Assembly: GCA_900470095.1 (NCBI GenBank)
Contig: UBZM01000064.1
Location: 272-34,607, forward strand
Direction: 5' to 3'
DNA length: 34,336 nt
From: Hyphomicrobiales bacterium
Lineage (GTDB): Bacteria; Pseudomonadota; Alphaproteobacteria; Rhizobiales; Beijerinckiaceae
Shown here: piece after piece, positions 23,628-32,370 of the stretch
How positions within the stretch are numbered: position 1 is the stretch's first letter
Layout: every line of letters starts with the position of its first letter
The notes under the pieces: model-generated
Database searches by the model: none
What the model was told of the DNA's origin: nothing
What the model saw: the letters and a program-made list of their open reading frames with translations, nothing else
Position numbers and translations under genes: made by a program

Positions 23628-24314
23628 ATGATCAAATTCTACTATCATCCGTCGCCGAATCCCGCGAAGATCGCGCTCTTCCTTGAGGAAGCAGGGCTGC
23701 CCTACGAGATGGTGCCGGTCGATACCCGGCGTGGCGACCAGTTCAAGCCTGAGTTCCTGGCGATCAATCCCAATGCCAAGACGCCGGCCCTGATCGATGG
23801 CGACGTCACGATCTTCGATAGCAACGCGATCCTGCTCTATCTCGCGGAGAAGACCGGCAAGTTCCTGCCTGAGAACACGCCCGCGGCACGAGGCCAGATG
23901 CTCTCCTGGCTGATGTTCGTTGCCACCGGCATCGGCCCCTATTGCGGGCAGGCCGTGCATTTCACCCGTTTCGCGCCTGAGAAAATCCCCTACGCGATCA
24001 ACCGCTATTCGCGCGAGGCCGAGCGGCATTGGGGCATCATCAATGAGCAACTCGGCAAACATCGCTACATGCTGGGAGACAGCTACACACTGATCGACAT
24101 GTCGGTCTGGGGCTGGTCTACGCGCGCGGCCTTCGCGCTCGGTGAAGAGGCCTTCGGCAAGCTGACCAACGTCAAGCGCCATCTCGATGAGATTTCCGCT
24201 CGCCCCGCCGCCCAGCGCGCCGTGGCATTGAAGGATCAGTTCGCCTTCAAGACGGAATTCGACGAGGAGGCACGCAAGTTCCTGTTCCCGCAGAACGCCC
24301 ATCTCGTCGGGTGA
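23628..24314 (+). CDS. glutathione S-transferase, Nu-class-like (YfcG/YghU type)
   Basis: A 228-aa GST. The thioredoxin-like domain (1-80) has the asparagine of the Nu class in YHPSPNPAKIALFLEEAG, the cis-proline segment NAKTPALID and the glutathione-binding FDSNAILLYLAEKTGKFLP. The C-terminal domain carries YMLGDSYTLIDMSVWGW. Nu-class proteins often have disulfide-bond reductase activity toward glutathione-linked substrates. AGGAGA precedes the ATG. Its place behind a haloacid dehalogenase suggests handling of reactive or halogenated compounds, but that is inference. Confidence 0.9.
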   Translation: MIKFYYHPSPNPAKIALFLEEAGLPYEMVPVDTRRGDQFKPEFLAINPNAKTPALIDGDVTIFDSNAILLYLAEKTGKFLPENTPAARGQMLSWLMFVATGIGPYCGQAVHFTRFAPEKIPYAINRYSREAERHWGIINEQLGKHRYMLGDSYTLIDMSVWGWSTRAAFALGEEAFGKLTNVKRHLDEISARPAAQRAVALKDQFAFKTEFDEEARKFLFPQNAHLVG

Positions 24315-24350
24315 GCCCAAGCCCGGGCGGGCCGGGTCACGCCGGTTCGC

Positions 24351-24950
24351 TCAGGCCGCGATCACGAAATCGAACCGGCCGAGACGCCCACCTTCGGCAG
24401 CGCGGATATCCATCAGCAGCGCGCGGTCGAAGATGCCGTCGCGCGCATTGCCGGGCTCGCTCGGGAAATAGAGCTGGGTCGTCAGGATCGGCCCCTGTCC
24501 CGCCCGAACCTTCACATGAAAATGCCGTGTCCGGCCGGGATAGAGGCCGGGCATGCGGGTGATGAACTGGTACCGGCCCTGCGCATCCGTGAACTGGTGC
24601 CCCCGAAACAGAAAGCCCGCATTGTCATAGTCGCCGCTCGCATTGGCATGCCAGAGATCGACCAGGGCTCCGCCGACCGGGCGACATTGCGCCGTCAGCA
24701 CGAAACCGGACAGCACCAGCATCTCGCCTGGCCCATCTCCGCGCAAATCCTGCTTCAGCGGTGAGGATGGTGTGAAATACGGTCCCTCGGTCTGGCGCCT
24801 GGTCACCGCCGCCCTGCCCTCGCAGGCAGGCGTCATCGGAAGTTCCGTTCCCTGGGCCCAGGCAGGTTCGGGACGAGACAGCGCCGCGAGCCCGGCGGCA
24901 GCGAGCGCGGAAGCGACGAGATCGCGGCGGTTGAACCCAATTTGCGGCAT
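24351..24950 (-). CDS. Tat-exported intradiol ring-cleavage dioxygenase
   Basis: A 199-aa protein of the protocatechuate/catechol 3,4-dioxygenase fold. The N-terminus is a twin-arginine signal (FNRRDLVASALAAAGLAALS, cleavage near AWA-QG at 32), pointing to a periplasmic enzyme. All four non-heme Fe(III) ligands are visible: Y108 (SGDYDN), Y137 (GLYPGR), H143 and H145 (RHFHVKV). The RGHQFTDAQGRYQFITRMPG stretch is typical. GGGAG precedes the ATG at 24950; the longer frame to 25244 is not family-like. No aromatic pathway genes are nearby, so the substrate is open. It is divergent from fhs. Confidence 0.9.
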   Translation of the reverse strand: MPQIGFNRRDLVASALAAAGLAALSRPEPAWAQGTELPMTPACEGRAAVTRRQTEGPYFTPSSPLKQDLRGDGPGEMLVLSGFVLTAQCRPVGGALVDLWHANASGDYDNAGFLFRGHQFTDAQGRYQFITRMPGLYPGRTRHFHVKVRAGQGPILTTQLYFPSEPGNARDGIFDRALLMDIRAAEGGRLGRFDFVIAA

Positions 24951-25129
24951 CGCGCACTCCCATCCCGGATCCCAGTTCAGCGCCCCTCCCTTCGGGTGAG
25001 GGCCGGAGCCTTGCCAAAATATGGACGCAGCGTTCCGGGAAAGCAGTGGCAGAATGGCCGGTTTCACGGCACTGTGACCGCCGATTCCGCGTGCTCCGGT
25101 CTGGGTCGCGACGCGGCGAAGGAAACCGT

Positions 25130-26803
25130 ATGCCGACCGATATCGAAATTGCCCGCGCAACCGAACTCGCGCCCATCGCCAGCATCGCCGAAAAGGCCGG
25201 GATTCCCGAAGAGGCCCTTCATCCCTACGGCAAGTACATCGCAAAGATCGATGGCGCCGCGATCCCCGATTTCGAGCAACGTCCGAATGGAAAGCTGATC
25301 CTTGTCACGGCGATCAGCCCAACGCCCGCCGGCGAGGGCAAGACCACCACGACGGTCGGCCTCGGCGACGGGCTGACCCGTCTCGGCAAGCGCACCATGA
25401 TCGCACTGCGCGAACCGTCGCTCGGCCCCTGCTTCGGCATGAAGGGCGGGGCCGCAGGCGGCGGCTATGCGCAAGTCGTGCCGATGGAACAGATCAATCT
25501 GCATTTCACCGGCGATTTCCACGCCATCACCAGCGCCCACAACCTGCTCGCAGCGCTGGTCGACAATCACATCTATTGGGGCAATGCGCTCGACTTCGAC
25601 GCCCGCAATGTCGCGCTGCGCCGCGTCATGGACATGAATGATCGCGCCTTGCGCCAGATCGTGTCGTCGCTGGGCGGCAATGGCAACGGCTATCCACGCG
25701 AGGACGGTTTCGACATCACTGTCGCCTCGGAAGTCATGGCGATCTTCTGCCTCGCCCGTGACCATGCCGATCTCGAGGACCGGCTCGGCCGCATCGTCGT
25801 TGGCCGCAGCCGCGACAAGCGCGCGATCACGGCCGCCGAACTGAAGGCAACCGGCGCGATGAGCGTCCTGCTCAAGGACGCGCTCATGCCGAACCTCGTG
25901 CAGAGCCTGGAAGGGACGCCGGCCTTCGTCCATGGCGGCCCCTTCGCCAATATCGCCCATGGTTGCAACTCGGTGATCGCCACGCGCGCCGCGCTGAAGC
26001 TCGCCGATTATGTCGTGACCGAAGCCGGGTTCGGGGCCGATCTTGGTGCGGAGAAGTTCTTCGACATCAAGTGCCGCAAGGCCGGCCTCAAGCCGGCTGC
26101 TGCTGTCGTGGTCGCGACCGTCCGCGCGCTGAAGATGCATGGCGGCGCGGCCAAGGATGCGCTTGGCCAGGAGAACCTGAAGGCGCTCGAAGCCGGTCTC
26201 TCGAACCTGACGCGCCATGTCGTCAACATCCGGAAATTTGGCGTGCCGCCGATCGTCGCGATCAATAATTTCGACAGCGACACGCATGCCGAGCACGAGC
26301 TGATCCGACACTATTGCCGCAACCATCTCGGCGTTGAAGCCGTGATCTGCCGGCACTGGGCCGAAGGCGGCGCAGGCGCTGAGGAACTGGCACGCAAGGT
26401 CACCACACTGGCCGACGAAGACGAGGCAGATTTCGCTCCGCTCTATCCCGATGCCATGTCGTTGCGCGACAAGCTGCAGACCATTGCCGAAGAGATCTAT
26501 GGCGCGGCCGGCATCTCCCACGACGCCAAGGTGGGCGCCCGCTTCGCGGAACTCGAAGCTGCCGGGCATGGACACCTTCCCGTCTGCGTCGCCAAGACCC
26601 AGTACTCCTTCTCGGCCGATCCTACTCTGCGCGGCGCACCATCGGGGCACATCGTCCCGGTCCGTGAACTTCGCCTCTCGGCCGGGGCCGGCTTCGTCGT
26701 CGCGATCTGCGGGGACATCATGACTATGCCCGGCCTGCCCCGTGAGCCCGCCGCAGAACGCATCCATATCGATGCGGAAGGACAGATCGAGGGCCTCTTC
26801 TAA
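25130..26803 (+). CDS. fhs: formate-tetrahydrofolate ligase
   Basis: A 557-aa enzyme, the usual length, that makes 10-formyl-THF from formate, THF and ATP. The nucleotide loop TPAGEGKTTTTVGLGDGL begins at residue 65, followed by REPSLGPCFGMKGGAAGGGY, INLHFTGDFHAITSAHNLL and YVVTEAGFGADLGAEKFFDIKCR. The C-terminal FVVAICGDIMTMPGLP is conserved. AAGGAA precedes the ATG at 25130; the upstream in-frame ATG at 25046 is rejected. No other folate-C1 genes adjoin it. It could use formate from the formaldehyde oxidation genes at the right end. A clear hairpin follows. Confidence 0.96.
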   Translation: MPTDIEIARATELAPIASIAEKAGIPEEALHPYGKYIAKIDGAAIPDFEQRPNGKLILVTAISPTPAGEGKTTTTVGLGDGLTRLGKRTMIALREPSLGPCFGMKGGAAGGGYAQVVPMEQINLHFTGDFHAITSAHNLLAALVDNHIYWGNALDFDARNVALRRVMDMNDRALRQIVSSLGGNGNGYPREDGFDITVASEVMAIFCLARDHADLEDRLGRIVVGRSRDKRAITAAELKATGAMSVLLKDALMPNLVQSLEGTPAFVHGGPFANIAHGCNSVIATRAALKLADYVVTEAGFGADLGAEKFFDIKCRKAGLKPAAAVVVATVRALKMHGGAAKDALGQENLKALEAGLSNLTRHVVNIRKFGVPPIVAINNFDSDTHAEHELIRHYCRNHLGVEAVICRHWAEGGAGAEELARKVTTLADEDEADFAPLYPDAMSLRDKLQTIAEEIYGAAGISHDAKVGARFAELEAAGHGHLPVCVAKTQYSFSADPTLRGAPSGHIVPVRELRLSAGAGFVVAICGDIMTMPGLPREPAAERIHIDAEGQIEGLF

Positions 26804-26829
26804 GCTTTTTGCGCCTGGATCATGCACTG

Positions 26830-26858
26830 GCACGGGTGATTTCTTGCTTCACCCGTGC
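26830..26858 (+). terminator. hairpin terminator after fhs
   Basis: Perfect 10-bp arms GCACGGGTGA (26830-26839) and TCACCCGTGC (26849-26858) with a 9-nt loop, 26 bp after the fhs stop. A T-run (AAGCTTTTTG) comes before rather than after the stem. Confidence 0.65.
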
Positions 26859-26947
26859 AAGCATTGTGACAGAAACAGGCCGAATCAAACGCGCCGAATC
26901 ACGACATCCAGTTAGGTTCGGCAGAAGCTGTCGGGGCACTGCTCAGG

Positions 26948-28717
26948 ATGAGGGCGAATATCGCGTGGCCGGCCCTCTCCTCGGGATTGAGGGGCCGGGT
27001 CCTCGTCCTGACCCTGGCCGCCCTGCTTGCGGTCGCGATCCCCTCGGCCGCAGCTTTTCTCTGGATCGTCAACGCGACGGTGGAGAAACTGGGCACGCTC
27101 TTCGCCGAGAAGCAGATCCTGTTCGATCGCTATCGCGGACTGGAATCCCTGATGCGGGAGGTCTCGCTGGCCGAAACGGTAGCGCGCTCTCCGGCAATCC
27201 TCGCCTGGGCGACAGACGAGAACGATCCCGAGAAATCCGAGCGCGGGCTCGCCGAACTCGAGCATTACCGGCTCTCGTTCAAGGACCGCAGCTATTTTGT
27301 CGTGCTCGACGGCTCCGGCAATTACTATTTCAACGACAAGCAGAACACTTACGAGACTGCCCGCTGGCGCTACACCCTGTCGCGCGAGAACCCGCGCGAC
27401 GGCTGGTACTACAAGACGGCGGCGCTCGGCTCCGGCTGCCACCTGAATGTCGACCACGACGACAATCTCAAGGTCACCAAGGTCTGGATCAACTGCATCA
27501 TCAGCAAGGGGGACAAGCAGCTCGGCATCATCGGTACCGGCGTCGATCTCAGCCAGTTCATTCGCGAAGTCGTCGATATCCCGCAGATCGGCGTGCAGAG
27601 CATTTTCGTCGACCGCAATGGCGCGGTGCAGGCGCATCGCGATCCGCGCCTTGTCGACTTCCATAGCCTGACAAAGGACCTCAAATCCAAGAAGACGATC
27701 TTCGCGCTGGTCGACGAAGAAGCCGACCGCGCGGCTCTGACTGGGATGATGGCAGAGGTCGCGCGAGGGGGTGCCTCCGTCCGCTCACGCTTCATGACCG
27801 TCAACGGCCGCGAAACGCTCGTCGGCGTCGGCTATCTCGATCGCATGGGCTGGTTCAACATCAGCCTGATGGATGTCGATCAGATCATCGATCGAAAGCT
27901 GTTTCTCCCGATCGCATTGCTGTTGGCAACCATCCTGATGACTGCCGCCGCACTGATGACCTTGCTGTTCAAACGCAGCGTTCTCGACCGGCTGGCGCGG
28001 ATGGAAGCCTCCGTCATGCGCGTCCGCGCAGGCTCGTTCACACCTTCCGAGACCGACGCCGGCCATGATGAGATCGGTCGCCTGTCGCGCGCACTCGACG
28101 AGATGGCACGCGCGGTAGGCGACAACACCGACCGGCTTGAGGCCATGGTGCGGGAGCGCACTCAGACGCTCGAGCACCTTGCCCATCACGACCCGCTCAC
28201 CTCGGTGCTGAATCGGCGTGGCTTTGAGGGGGCCTTTGCCCAGGAGCAGAACCGGGCCCTTCGCACCGGGCGTGCGACGGCGCTCGCCCTGGTCGATCTC
28301 GACGACTTCAAGACGATCAACGATGCCTACGGCCATCAGGCCGGTGACCGGGTCATCGTCGAGGTCGTGCACCGCATGTCTGCGGTGCTGCGCAACTATG
28401 ATATTTGCGCCCGCTGGGGCGGCGACGAGTTCATCCTGCTGATCGCCGACAGCTCGCTCGCTTCGCTTTCGGCGATTGCAGCCAAGATCGTCAGCGAGAT
28501 CAGGGCAGCTCCGATCCCGCTGGATGGGACGCAGGCGATCACCGCGACCGTGAGCATCGGCGCCTGCATGGTCGGTCCGCTGGAAACCCTGTCGAGCGCC
28601 GCCGCCCATGCCGATGCCGCACTCTATGCCGCCAAGCATGGCGGCCGCGATACCTTCGTCGTCTACGACCCCGCGCTGCACGGCCAGGCGGGCCATCCGA
28701 CGCTGCGGCTCGGCTGA
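26948..28717 (+). CDS. membrane diguanylate cyclase (Cache-HAMP-GGDEF)
   Basis: A 589-aa sensor enzyme predicted to make cyclic di-GMP. Membrane segment 1 is at about 17-40; a periplasmic Cache-type sensor runs to about 315 (FKDRSYFVVLDGSGNYYFN, DGWYYKTAAL, IIGTGVDLSQFIREV); membrane segment 2 is about 318-341. A HAMP domain (about 342-395) and a short coiled coil (LEAMVRERTQTLEHLAHHDPLT) lead to the GGDEF domain. The active motif GGDEF is intact at 491-495, and the inhibitory site RNYD lies at 482-485, exactly five residues upstream, so product feedback is expected. No EAL domain is present. It ends directly against the convergent idonate dehydrogenase gene. Confidence 0.94.
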   Translation: MRANIAWPALSSGLRGRVLVLTLAALLAVAIPSAAAFLWIVNATVEKLGTLFAEKQILFDRYRGLESLMREVSLAETVARSPAILAWATDENDPEKSERGLAELEHYRLSFKDRSYFVVLDGSGNYYFNDKQNTYETARWRYTLSRENPRDGWYYKTAALGSGCHLNVDHDDNLKVTKVWINCIISKGDKQLGIIGTGVDLSQFIREVVDIPQIGVQSIFVDRNGAVQAHRDPRLVDFHSLTKDLKSKKTIFALVDEEADRAALTGMMAEVARGGASVRSRFMTVNGRETLVGVGYLDRMGWFNISLMDVDQIIDRKLFLPIALLLATILMTAAALMTLLFKRSVLDRLARMEASVMRVRAGSFTPSETDAGHDEIGRLSRALDEMARAVGDNTDRLEAMVRERTQTLEHLAHHDPLTSVLNRRGFEGAFAQEQNRALRTGRATALALVDLDDFKTINDAYGHQAGDRVIVEVVHRMSAVLRNYDICARWGGDEFILLIADSSLASLSAIAAKIVSEIRAAPIPLDGTQAITATVSIGACMVGPLETLSSAAAHADAALYAAKHGGRDTFVVYDPALHGQAGHPTLRLG

Positions 28718-29755
28718 TCAGGCGAAGGCGAGCTGCACCTTCATCGCCCGCGACTTGTTGCCAGCCAGTTCGAAGGCCTCGACGGCCCGCTCGACCGGGA
28801 TCGACGCCGTCAGCAGCGGAGAGAGATCAACGCTGCCCGAGCCGATCATCGCCACGGCCCACTCGAACTCCTCATGAAAGCGGAATGAGCCGCGCAGGTC
28901 GAACTCCTTTGCCACCAGCACGTTCATCGGCAAGGTGAAGTTGCCGCCGACGCCGATCTGCACGATGATCCCGCCGGGCCGCACCACGTCGAACGCACCG
29001 GTCAGCGCATGCTGGTTTCCCGAGGCCTCGAACATCACGTCAAAAGCCCCTTTCTCGGCGCCGTACTCCGCCTTGAGTCGCTCCGGCTCCGCCATGACGT
29101 TGATCGCGCCGGTCGCGCCCATCTTCAACGCCATCGGCAAGGGACCGTCGACAACGTCGGTCGCGATGATCTCGGAGGCTCCCGCTGCCCTGGCGGCGAC
29201 CACGGCGAGCACGCCGATCGGCCCGGAGCCGGTCACCAGGACTCGCTTGCCGAGGAGTGGACCGGCGCGCTTGGCGGCATGGAGGCACACCGAGAGCGGC
29301 TCGGCAAAGGCGGCCTGCGCTGCTGGCACATGCGCAGGCAGCTTCACGGCCTGTCGCTCCTCGACCACGAGCACATCGCGAAACCCGCCCTGGACATGGG
29401 GGAAGCGCATGGCGCTGCCATAGAACAGCATGTCGGTGCAGTGTTGCTGCTGACCTGCCTGGCAGTAGCGGCAGCGGCCGCAAGCCCGGCTCGGATTGAC
29501 GGCGACACGGTCGCCCCGCCCGACGCGCGAGACCTCGCCGCCGACCGCCTCGACCGTCCCGGCGATCTCATGGCCGAGGATCATCGGCTCGCGCACGCGG
29601 ATCGTGCCAAAGCCACCATGCTGGTAGTAGTGCAGGTCCGAGCCGCAGATGCCGCCCGCCTCGATGCGCACGCGCACATCTAGCGGCCCGAGTTCCGGCA
29701 CGGGCCTCTCCTCGATCCGCAGGTCCTTCGCGGCGTGGATGACGACTGCGCGCAT
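28718..29755 (-). CDS. idnD: L-idonate 5-dehydrogenase (zinc-type medium-chain dehydrogenase)
   Basis: A 345-aa zinc-dependent medium-chain dehydrogenase. The catalytic zinc site is GGICGSDLHYYQHGG (cysteine) plus the GHE motif in ILGHEIAGTVEAVGG; the structural zinc lobe is CGRCRYCQAGQQQHC. The nucleotide-binding loop is VLVTGSGPIGVLAVVAARA. The C-GSDLHYYQHGG form is typical of L-idonate 5-dehydrogenases, which form 5-ketogluconate. It is divergent from a gluconate 5-dehydrogenase gene with a 136-bp gap, matching the two-step idonate to gluconate route. Other polyol dehydrogenases are possible. Its stop abuts the stop of the diguanylate cyclase gene. Confidence 0.85.
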   Translation of the reverse strand: MRAVVIHAAKDLRIEERPVPELGPLDVRVRIEAGGICGSDLHYYQHGGFGTIRVREPMILGHEIAGTVEAVGGEVSRVGRGDRVAVNPSRACGRCRYCQAGQQQHCTDMLFYGSAMRFPHVQGGFRDVLVVEERQAVKLPAHVPAAQAAFAEPLSVCLHAAKRAGPLLGKRVLVTGSGPIGVLAVVAARAAGASEIIATDVVDGPLPMALKMGATGAINVMAEPERLKAEYGAEKGAFDVMFEASGNQHALTGAFDVVRPGGIIVQIGVGGNFTLPMNVLVAKEFDLRGSFRFHEEFEWAVAMIGSGSVDLSPLLTASIPVERAVEAFELAGNKSRAMKVQLAFA

Positions 29756-29800
29756 GGCGGTTCTCCCAGGGAAGACCTTGCCGGGTTCGGCTGATCTGCA

Positions 29801-29820
29801 ATTGTCTAATCGATTGAAAG
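29801..29820. promoter_or_regulatory. possible operator between idnD and the gluconate dehydrogenase gene
   Basis: The divergent gap contains an AT-rich patch with the perfect 8-bp palindrome AATCGATT (29808-29815), inside ATTGTCTAATCGATTG. A central CG between AT-rich arms recalls LacI- or GntR-type operators of sugar-acid genes. The match is short and no regulator gene adjoins it. Confidence 0.35.
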
Positions 29821-29891
29821 ATGCTTACCCAAGCTATGCGGGCCCGCGCAAATCGAATTTGATGGGCCACCTGCGCCATTGAGGATACGCC

Positions 29892-30659
29892 ATGTCGCTT
29901 TCGCTGTTCAGCCTTGAAGGCAAGATCGCACTCATCACCGGTTCGGGCCAGGGCATCGGCCTCGCCATGGCCGAAGGTCTGAGCGAAGCCGGTGCTCATG
30001 TCGTGCTCAACGGCCGCGACAAGGGCAAGCTCGAGACCGCACGCGCCGCGATCGCCAATTCTGGCCGCAAGGTCTCGATCTCTGCCTTCGACGTCACCGA
30101 GCAAGCGGTCGTCGAGGCGGCCATTGCCGCGATCGAGGCCGAGGTCGGGCCGATCGACATCCTGATCAATAATGCCGGCACGCAGAAGCGGGCGCCCTTC
30201 ACCGAGTTCCCCGCCGAGGACTGGCATGACCTGATCAACACCAATCTCCATTCGGTCTTTTATGTCACGCAGGCCGTGACGAAGCGCATGGTGCCGCGCG
30301 GCCGGGGCAAGATCGTCAATATCGGCTCGGTGATGAGCGAACTCGGCCGGCCGACCATCGTGCCCTATACCGCCACCAAGGGCGCGGTGAAGATGATGAC
30401 ACGCGGCCTCGCTGCCGAGCTCGGCAAGCATAACATTCAGACCAACGCGATCGGCCCCGGCTATATCGTCACCGAGCTCAACAAGGCTCTGATCGCCGAC
30501 GAGACCTTCTCTGGCTGGGTCAAGAGCCGCACTCCGGCGGGGCGCTGGGGCGAGACGAAGGAACTGGTCGGTGCCGCGATCTTCCTCTCATCGGCAGCGT
30601 CCGATTACGTCAACGGTCATCTGCTGATGGTCGATGGCGGCCTGACATCTGTGGTCTGA
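29892..30659 (+). CDS. idnO: gluconate 5-dehydrogenase (SDR family)
   Basis: A 255-aa short-chain dehydrogenase. The cofactor motif TGSGQGIG is at 16-23, NNAG near 93-96, and the catalytic S146, Y159 and K163 (YTATK) are present. The LEGKIALITGSGQGIGLAMA and NLHSVFYVTQAV stretches are typical of gluconate 5-dehydrogenases, which reduce 5-ketogluconate to gluconate. The divergent idnD supports this. No idonate transporter or gluconate kinase gene is in the window, so those steps must be elsewhere. It is convergent with the GlxA-type regulator gene, 8 bp away. Confidence 0.85.
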   Translation: MSLSLFSLEGKIALITGSGQGIGLAMAEGLSEAGAHVVLNGRDKGKLETARAAIANSGRKVSISAFDVTEQAVVEAAIAAIEAEVGPIDILINNAGTQKRAPFTEFPAEDWHDLINTNLHSVFYVTQAVTKRMVPRGRGKIVNIGSVMSELGRPTIVPYTATKGAVKMMTRGLAAELGKHNIQTNAIGPGYIVTELNKALIADETFSGWVKSRTPAGRWGETKELVGAAIFLSSAASDYVNGHLLMVDGGLTSVV

Positions 30660-30667
30660 GCCCCGGT

Positions 30668-31678
30668 TCAACCCGCGGCTTTGGCCTCGTTCTGCCGCAT
30701 CCGGCTCGGCGGCAGACTATGGAAACGGCCCCAGGCGCGACGCAGTTGCCGAGGTGAAGCGAAACCGGCGCGTTCCGCGACCGCCTCGATATCGAGGCGG
30801 GACCCCGTCAACAGCTCCCGCGCGACTGCAACCCGCATCCGATTGACATATTCGGTGACGCTCATGCCCGCATGTTCATTGAACAGGCGCGAGAGATTGC
30901 GCGGGCTCGTTGCGGCGGCATCGGCAAGCGTAACCACCGACCAGTCGCGCACCGGGTCCGCCGCGACCGCATCCTGTGCCCGATGCACGGAAGGGTGGAT
31001 GTGGTTGCGGCCTTCGAGCCACGGCGAAAGCTGCGGATCGGCGCCGGCGCGCCTGAGATAGACGACGAGAAAGCGCGCGACTGCGAGCGCGCAGGCATGC
31101 CCCGCCATCCCCGCCACGACATGCAGCATCAGATCGATGCCAGCTGTGATCCCGGCGCTGGTCAGGCGCTCGCCGTCCTCCACATAGAGCCGATTCTCAA
31201 GGATCCGGGCCGCTGGCGCAGCCTCCGCGAGTTCGCTGAGGCAGTCATAATGCGTGGTGCAGTCATATCCATCGAGAAGCCCGGCGCGGCCTGCGAGCAG
31301 AGCTCCGGAGCAGATCGAGATGAAGCGGATGCCCGGACGAACCACCCGCCGCAGCCATTCAACGATCTGCCTCTCTTGTACCGCCTCCTCCCGGCTCGAG
31401 CCCAGTTGGCCAAGGGGGATATCGGCACTGCCAGGCAGGACAAGCAGCGAGCCGTCCGGCAGAGCATCTGGCAAGGGACCGATGGCTGACACGCCAAGGC
31501 CGATCGAACTTCCGACGTCAAGCAGCGGCCCGACATAGCTCACGGCGAAGCGCAGGACGTCCTGTTCGAGATTGGCCCGGCGCAGCACCTCGATCGGTCC
31601 GGCGACATCGAGCAGCAGCACGCGCGGTGGTACGACCACGTAGACCGGCACCTCGACGGACTGCTGCGCGAGCCTCAT
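30668..31678 (-). CDS. GlxA-type regulator (DJ-1/PfpI domain + AraC HTH)
   Basis: A 336-aa two-domain regulator. Residues about 10-180 form a DJ-1/PfpI-like domain (LLLDVAGPIEVLRRAN, FISICSGALLAGRAGLLDG with the nucleophile-elbow cysteine, TSAGITAGIDLMLHVV). Residues about 225-330 form the AraC pair of helix-turn-helices (VVTLADAAATSPRNLSRLFN, LDIEAVAERAGFASPRQLRR). The ATG at 31678 overlaps the stop of the upstream cysteine hydrolase by 4 bp, which is why I chose it over the frame start at 31789. The regulator probably controls its own operon, and its ligand may be a substrate of the hydrolase. Confidence 0.92.
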   Translation of the reverse strand: MRLAQQSVEVPVYVVVPPRVLLLDVAGPIEVLRRANLEQDVLRFAVSYVGPLLDVGSSIGLGVSAIGPLPDALPDGSLLVLPGSADIPLGQLGSSREEAVQERQIVEWLRRVVRPGIRFISICSGALLAGRAGLLDGYDCTTHYDCLSELAEAAPAARILENRLYVEDGERLTSAGITAGIDLMLHVVAGMAGHACALAVARFLVVYLRRAGADPQLSPWLEGRNHIHPSVHRAQDAVAADPVRDWSVVTLADAAATSPRNLSRLFNEHAGMSVTEYVNRMRVAVARELLTGSRLDIEAVAERAGFASPRQLRRAWGRFHSLPPSRMRQNEAKAAG

Positions 31679-32238
31679 GCTGCAAGCTTCTTGCTGCGCG
31701 GGGCGAGAGCTGTCTCCACAGTGGCGATGCGCGCAAAGCGATCGGCCAGAACGAGCTCCGTCCGCGCCCGGATTTCCGCTGCGCTCCATTGGCGGCCGGC
31801 GGCATCGGTCATCGGGAAGGTCAGGGTCGCCTCGCCGACATAATCGACCTCATAGCCGAGGTCCGAAGCGTGGCGCGTCGTGGTCTCGCAGCACTGCTCG
31901 GTACGGATGCCGGAGACGATCACGCGGCGAATGCCATTCTCGGTCAGCCAGACATCGAGCCCACTGCCGACGAGTGCGCTGTGCCGCCCCTTGCGAAAGA
32001 CGGCATCCGGTTCGATAGCGAGCGGCGCGAGGGTCTTTACATAGCCGGAACTCTCGGCGAAGGCACCGATCGGGTCGACGTGGAAAATCTGGACGACGGG
32101 AATGCCGGCTGCCTTGGCTCCGTCGACGAGCGCCTGAAGCCGCGTGATGAAAGGCGGCACATAGGTCTCTTCGAAATAGGCGCGCTGCCGGAAGGACTCC
32201 TGAACATCGATCACGAGCAAGACGGTATCAGAGGACAT
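31675..32238 (-). CDS. cysteine hydrolase, isochorismatase family
   Basis: A 187-aa isochorismatase-like hydrolase. The catalytic triad is visible: D11 (LLVIDVQESF), K83 (FRKGRHSAL) and C116 in the GxxTxxC motif (SGIRTEQCCETT). These enzymes cleave C-N or vinyl-ether bonds, for example in nicotinamide or carbamoylated amines; the substrate is unknown. GGGAG precedes the ATG at 32238, while the frame runs open to 32322. It is the first gene of a two-gene operon with the GlxA-type regulator (ATGA overlap). A perfect 14-bp palindrome lies 19 bp upstream of the start. Confidence 0.88.
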   Translation of the reverse strand: MSSDTVLLVIDVQESFRQRAYFEETYVPPFITRLQALVDGAKAAGIPVVQIFHVDPIGAFAESSGYVKTLAPLAIEPDAVFRKGRHSALVGSGLDVWLTENGIRRVIVSGIRTEQCCETTTRHASDLGYEVDYVGEATLTFPMTDAAGRQWSAAEIRARTELVLADRFARIATVETALAPRSKKLAA

Positions 32239-32257
32239 TTTGCATCTCCCACTTGAG

Positions 32258-32271
32258 GCATGGGCCCATGC
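32258..32271. promoter_or_regulatory. perfect 14-bp palindrome upstream of the cysteine hydrolase
   Basis: GCATGGGCCCATGC is fully self-complementary and lies 19 bp upstream of the ATG at 32238. It is a candidate operator for the AraC-type regulator of the same operon, though AraC proteins usually bind direct repeats. It could also be a short leader hairpin. Confidence 0.4.
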
Positions 32272-32370
32272 TAAGCCGCTGAGTAACTGACGAAATACCA
32301 CATCGAGACGAAGGGCGGACAAATCACGCCACCACGATAGGCGACGCCCCGCTCTCTCGGCAAGCCTGAG

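Noticed and set aside
22749..24320. 523-codon minus-strand open frame opposite the dehalogenase and GST genes
   Set aside because: It spans two well-supported genes and their gap; composition is that of a shadow frame.
25064..26833. 589-codon minus-strand open frame opposite fhs
   Set aside because: Fully antisense to a well-conserved housekeeping enzyme; no recognisable domain.
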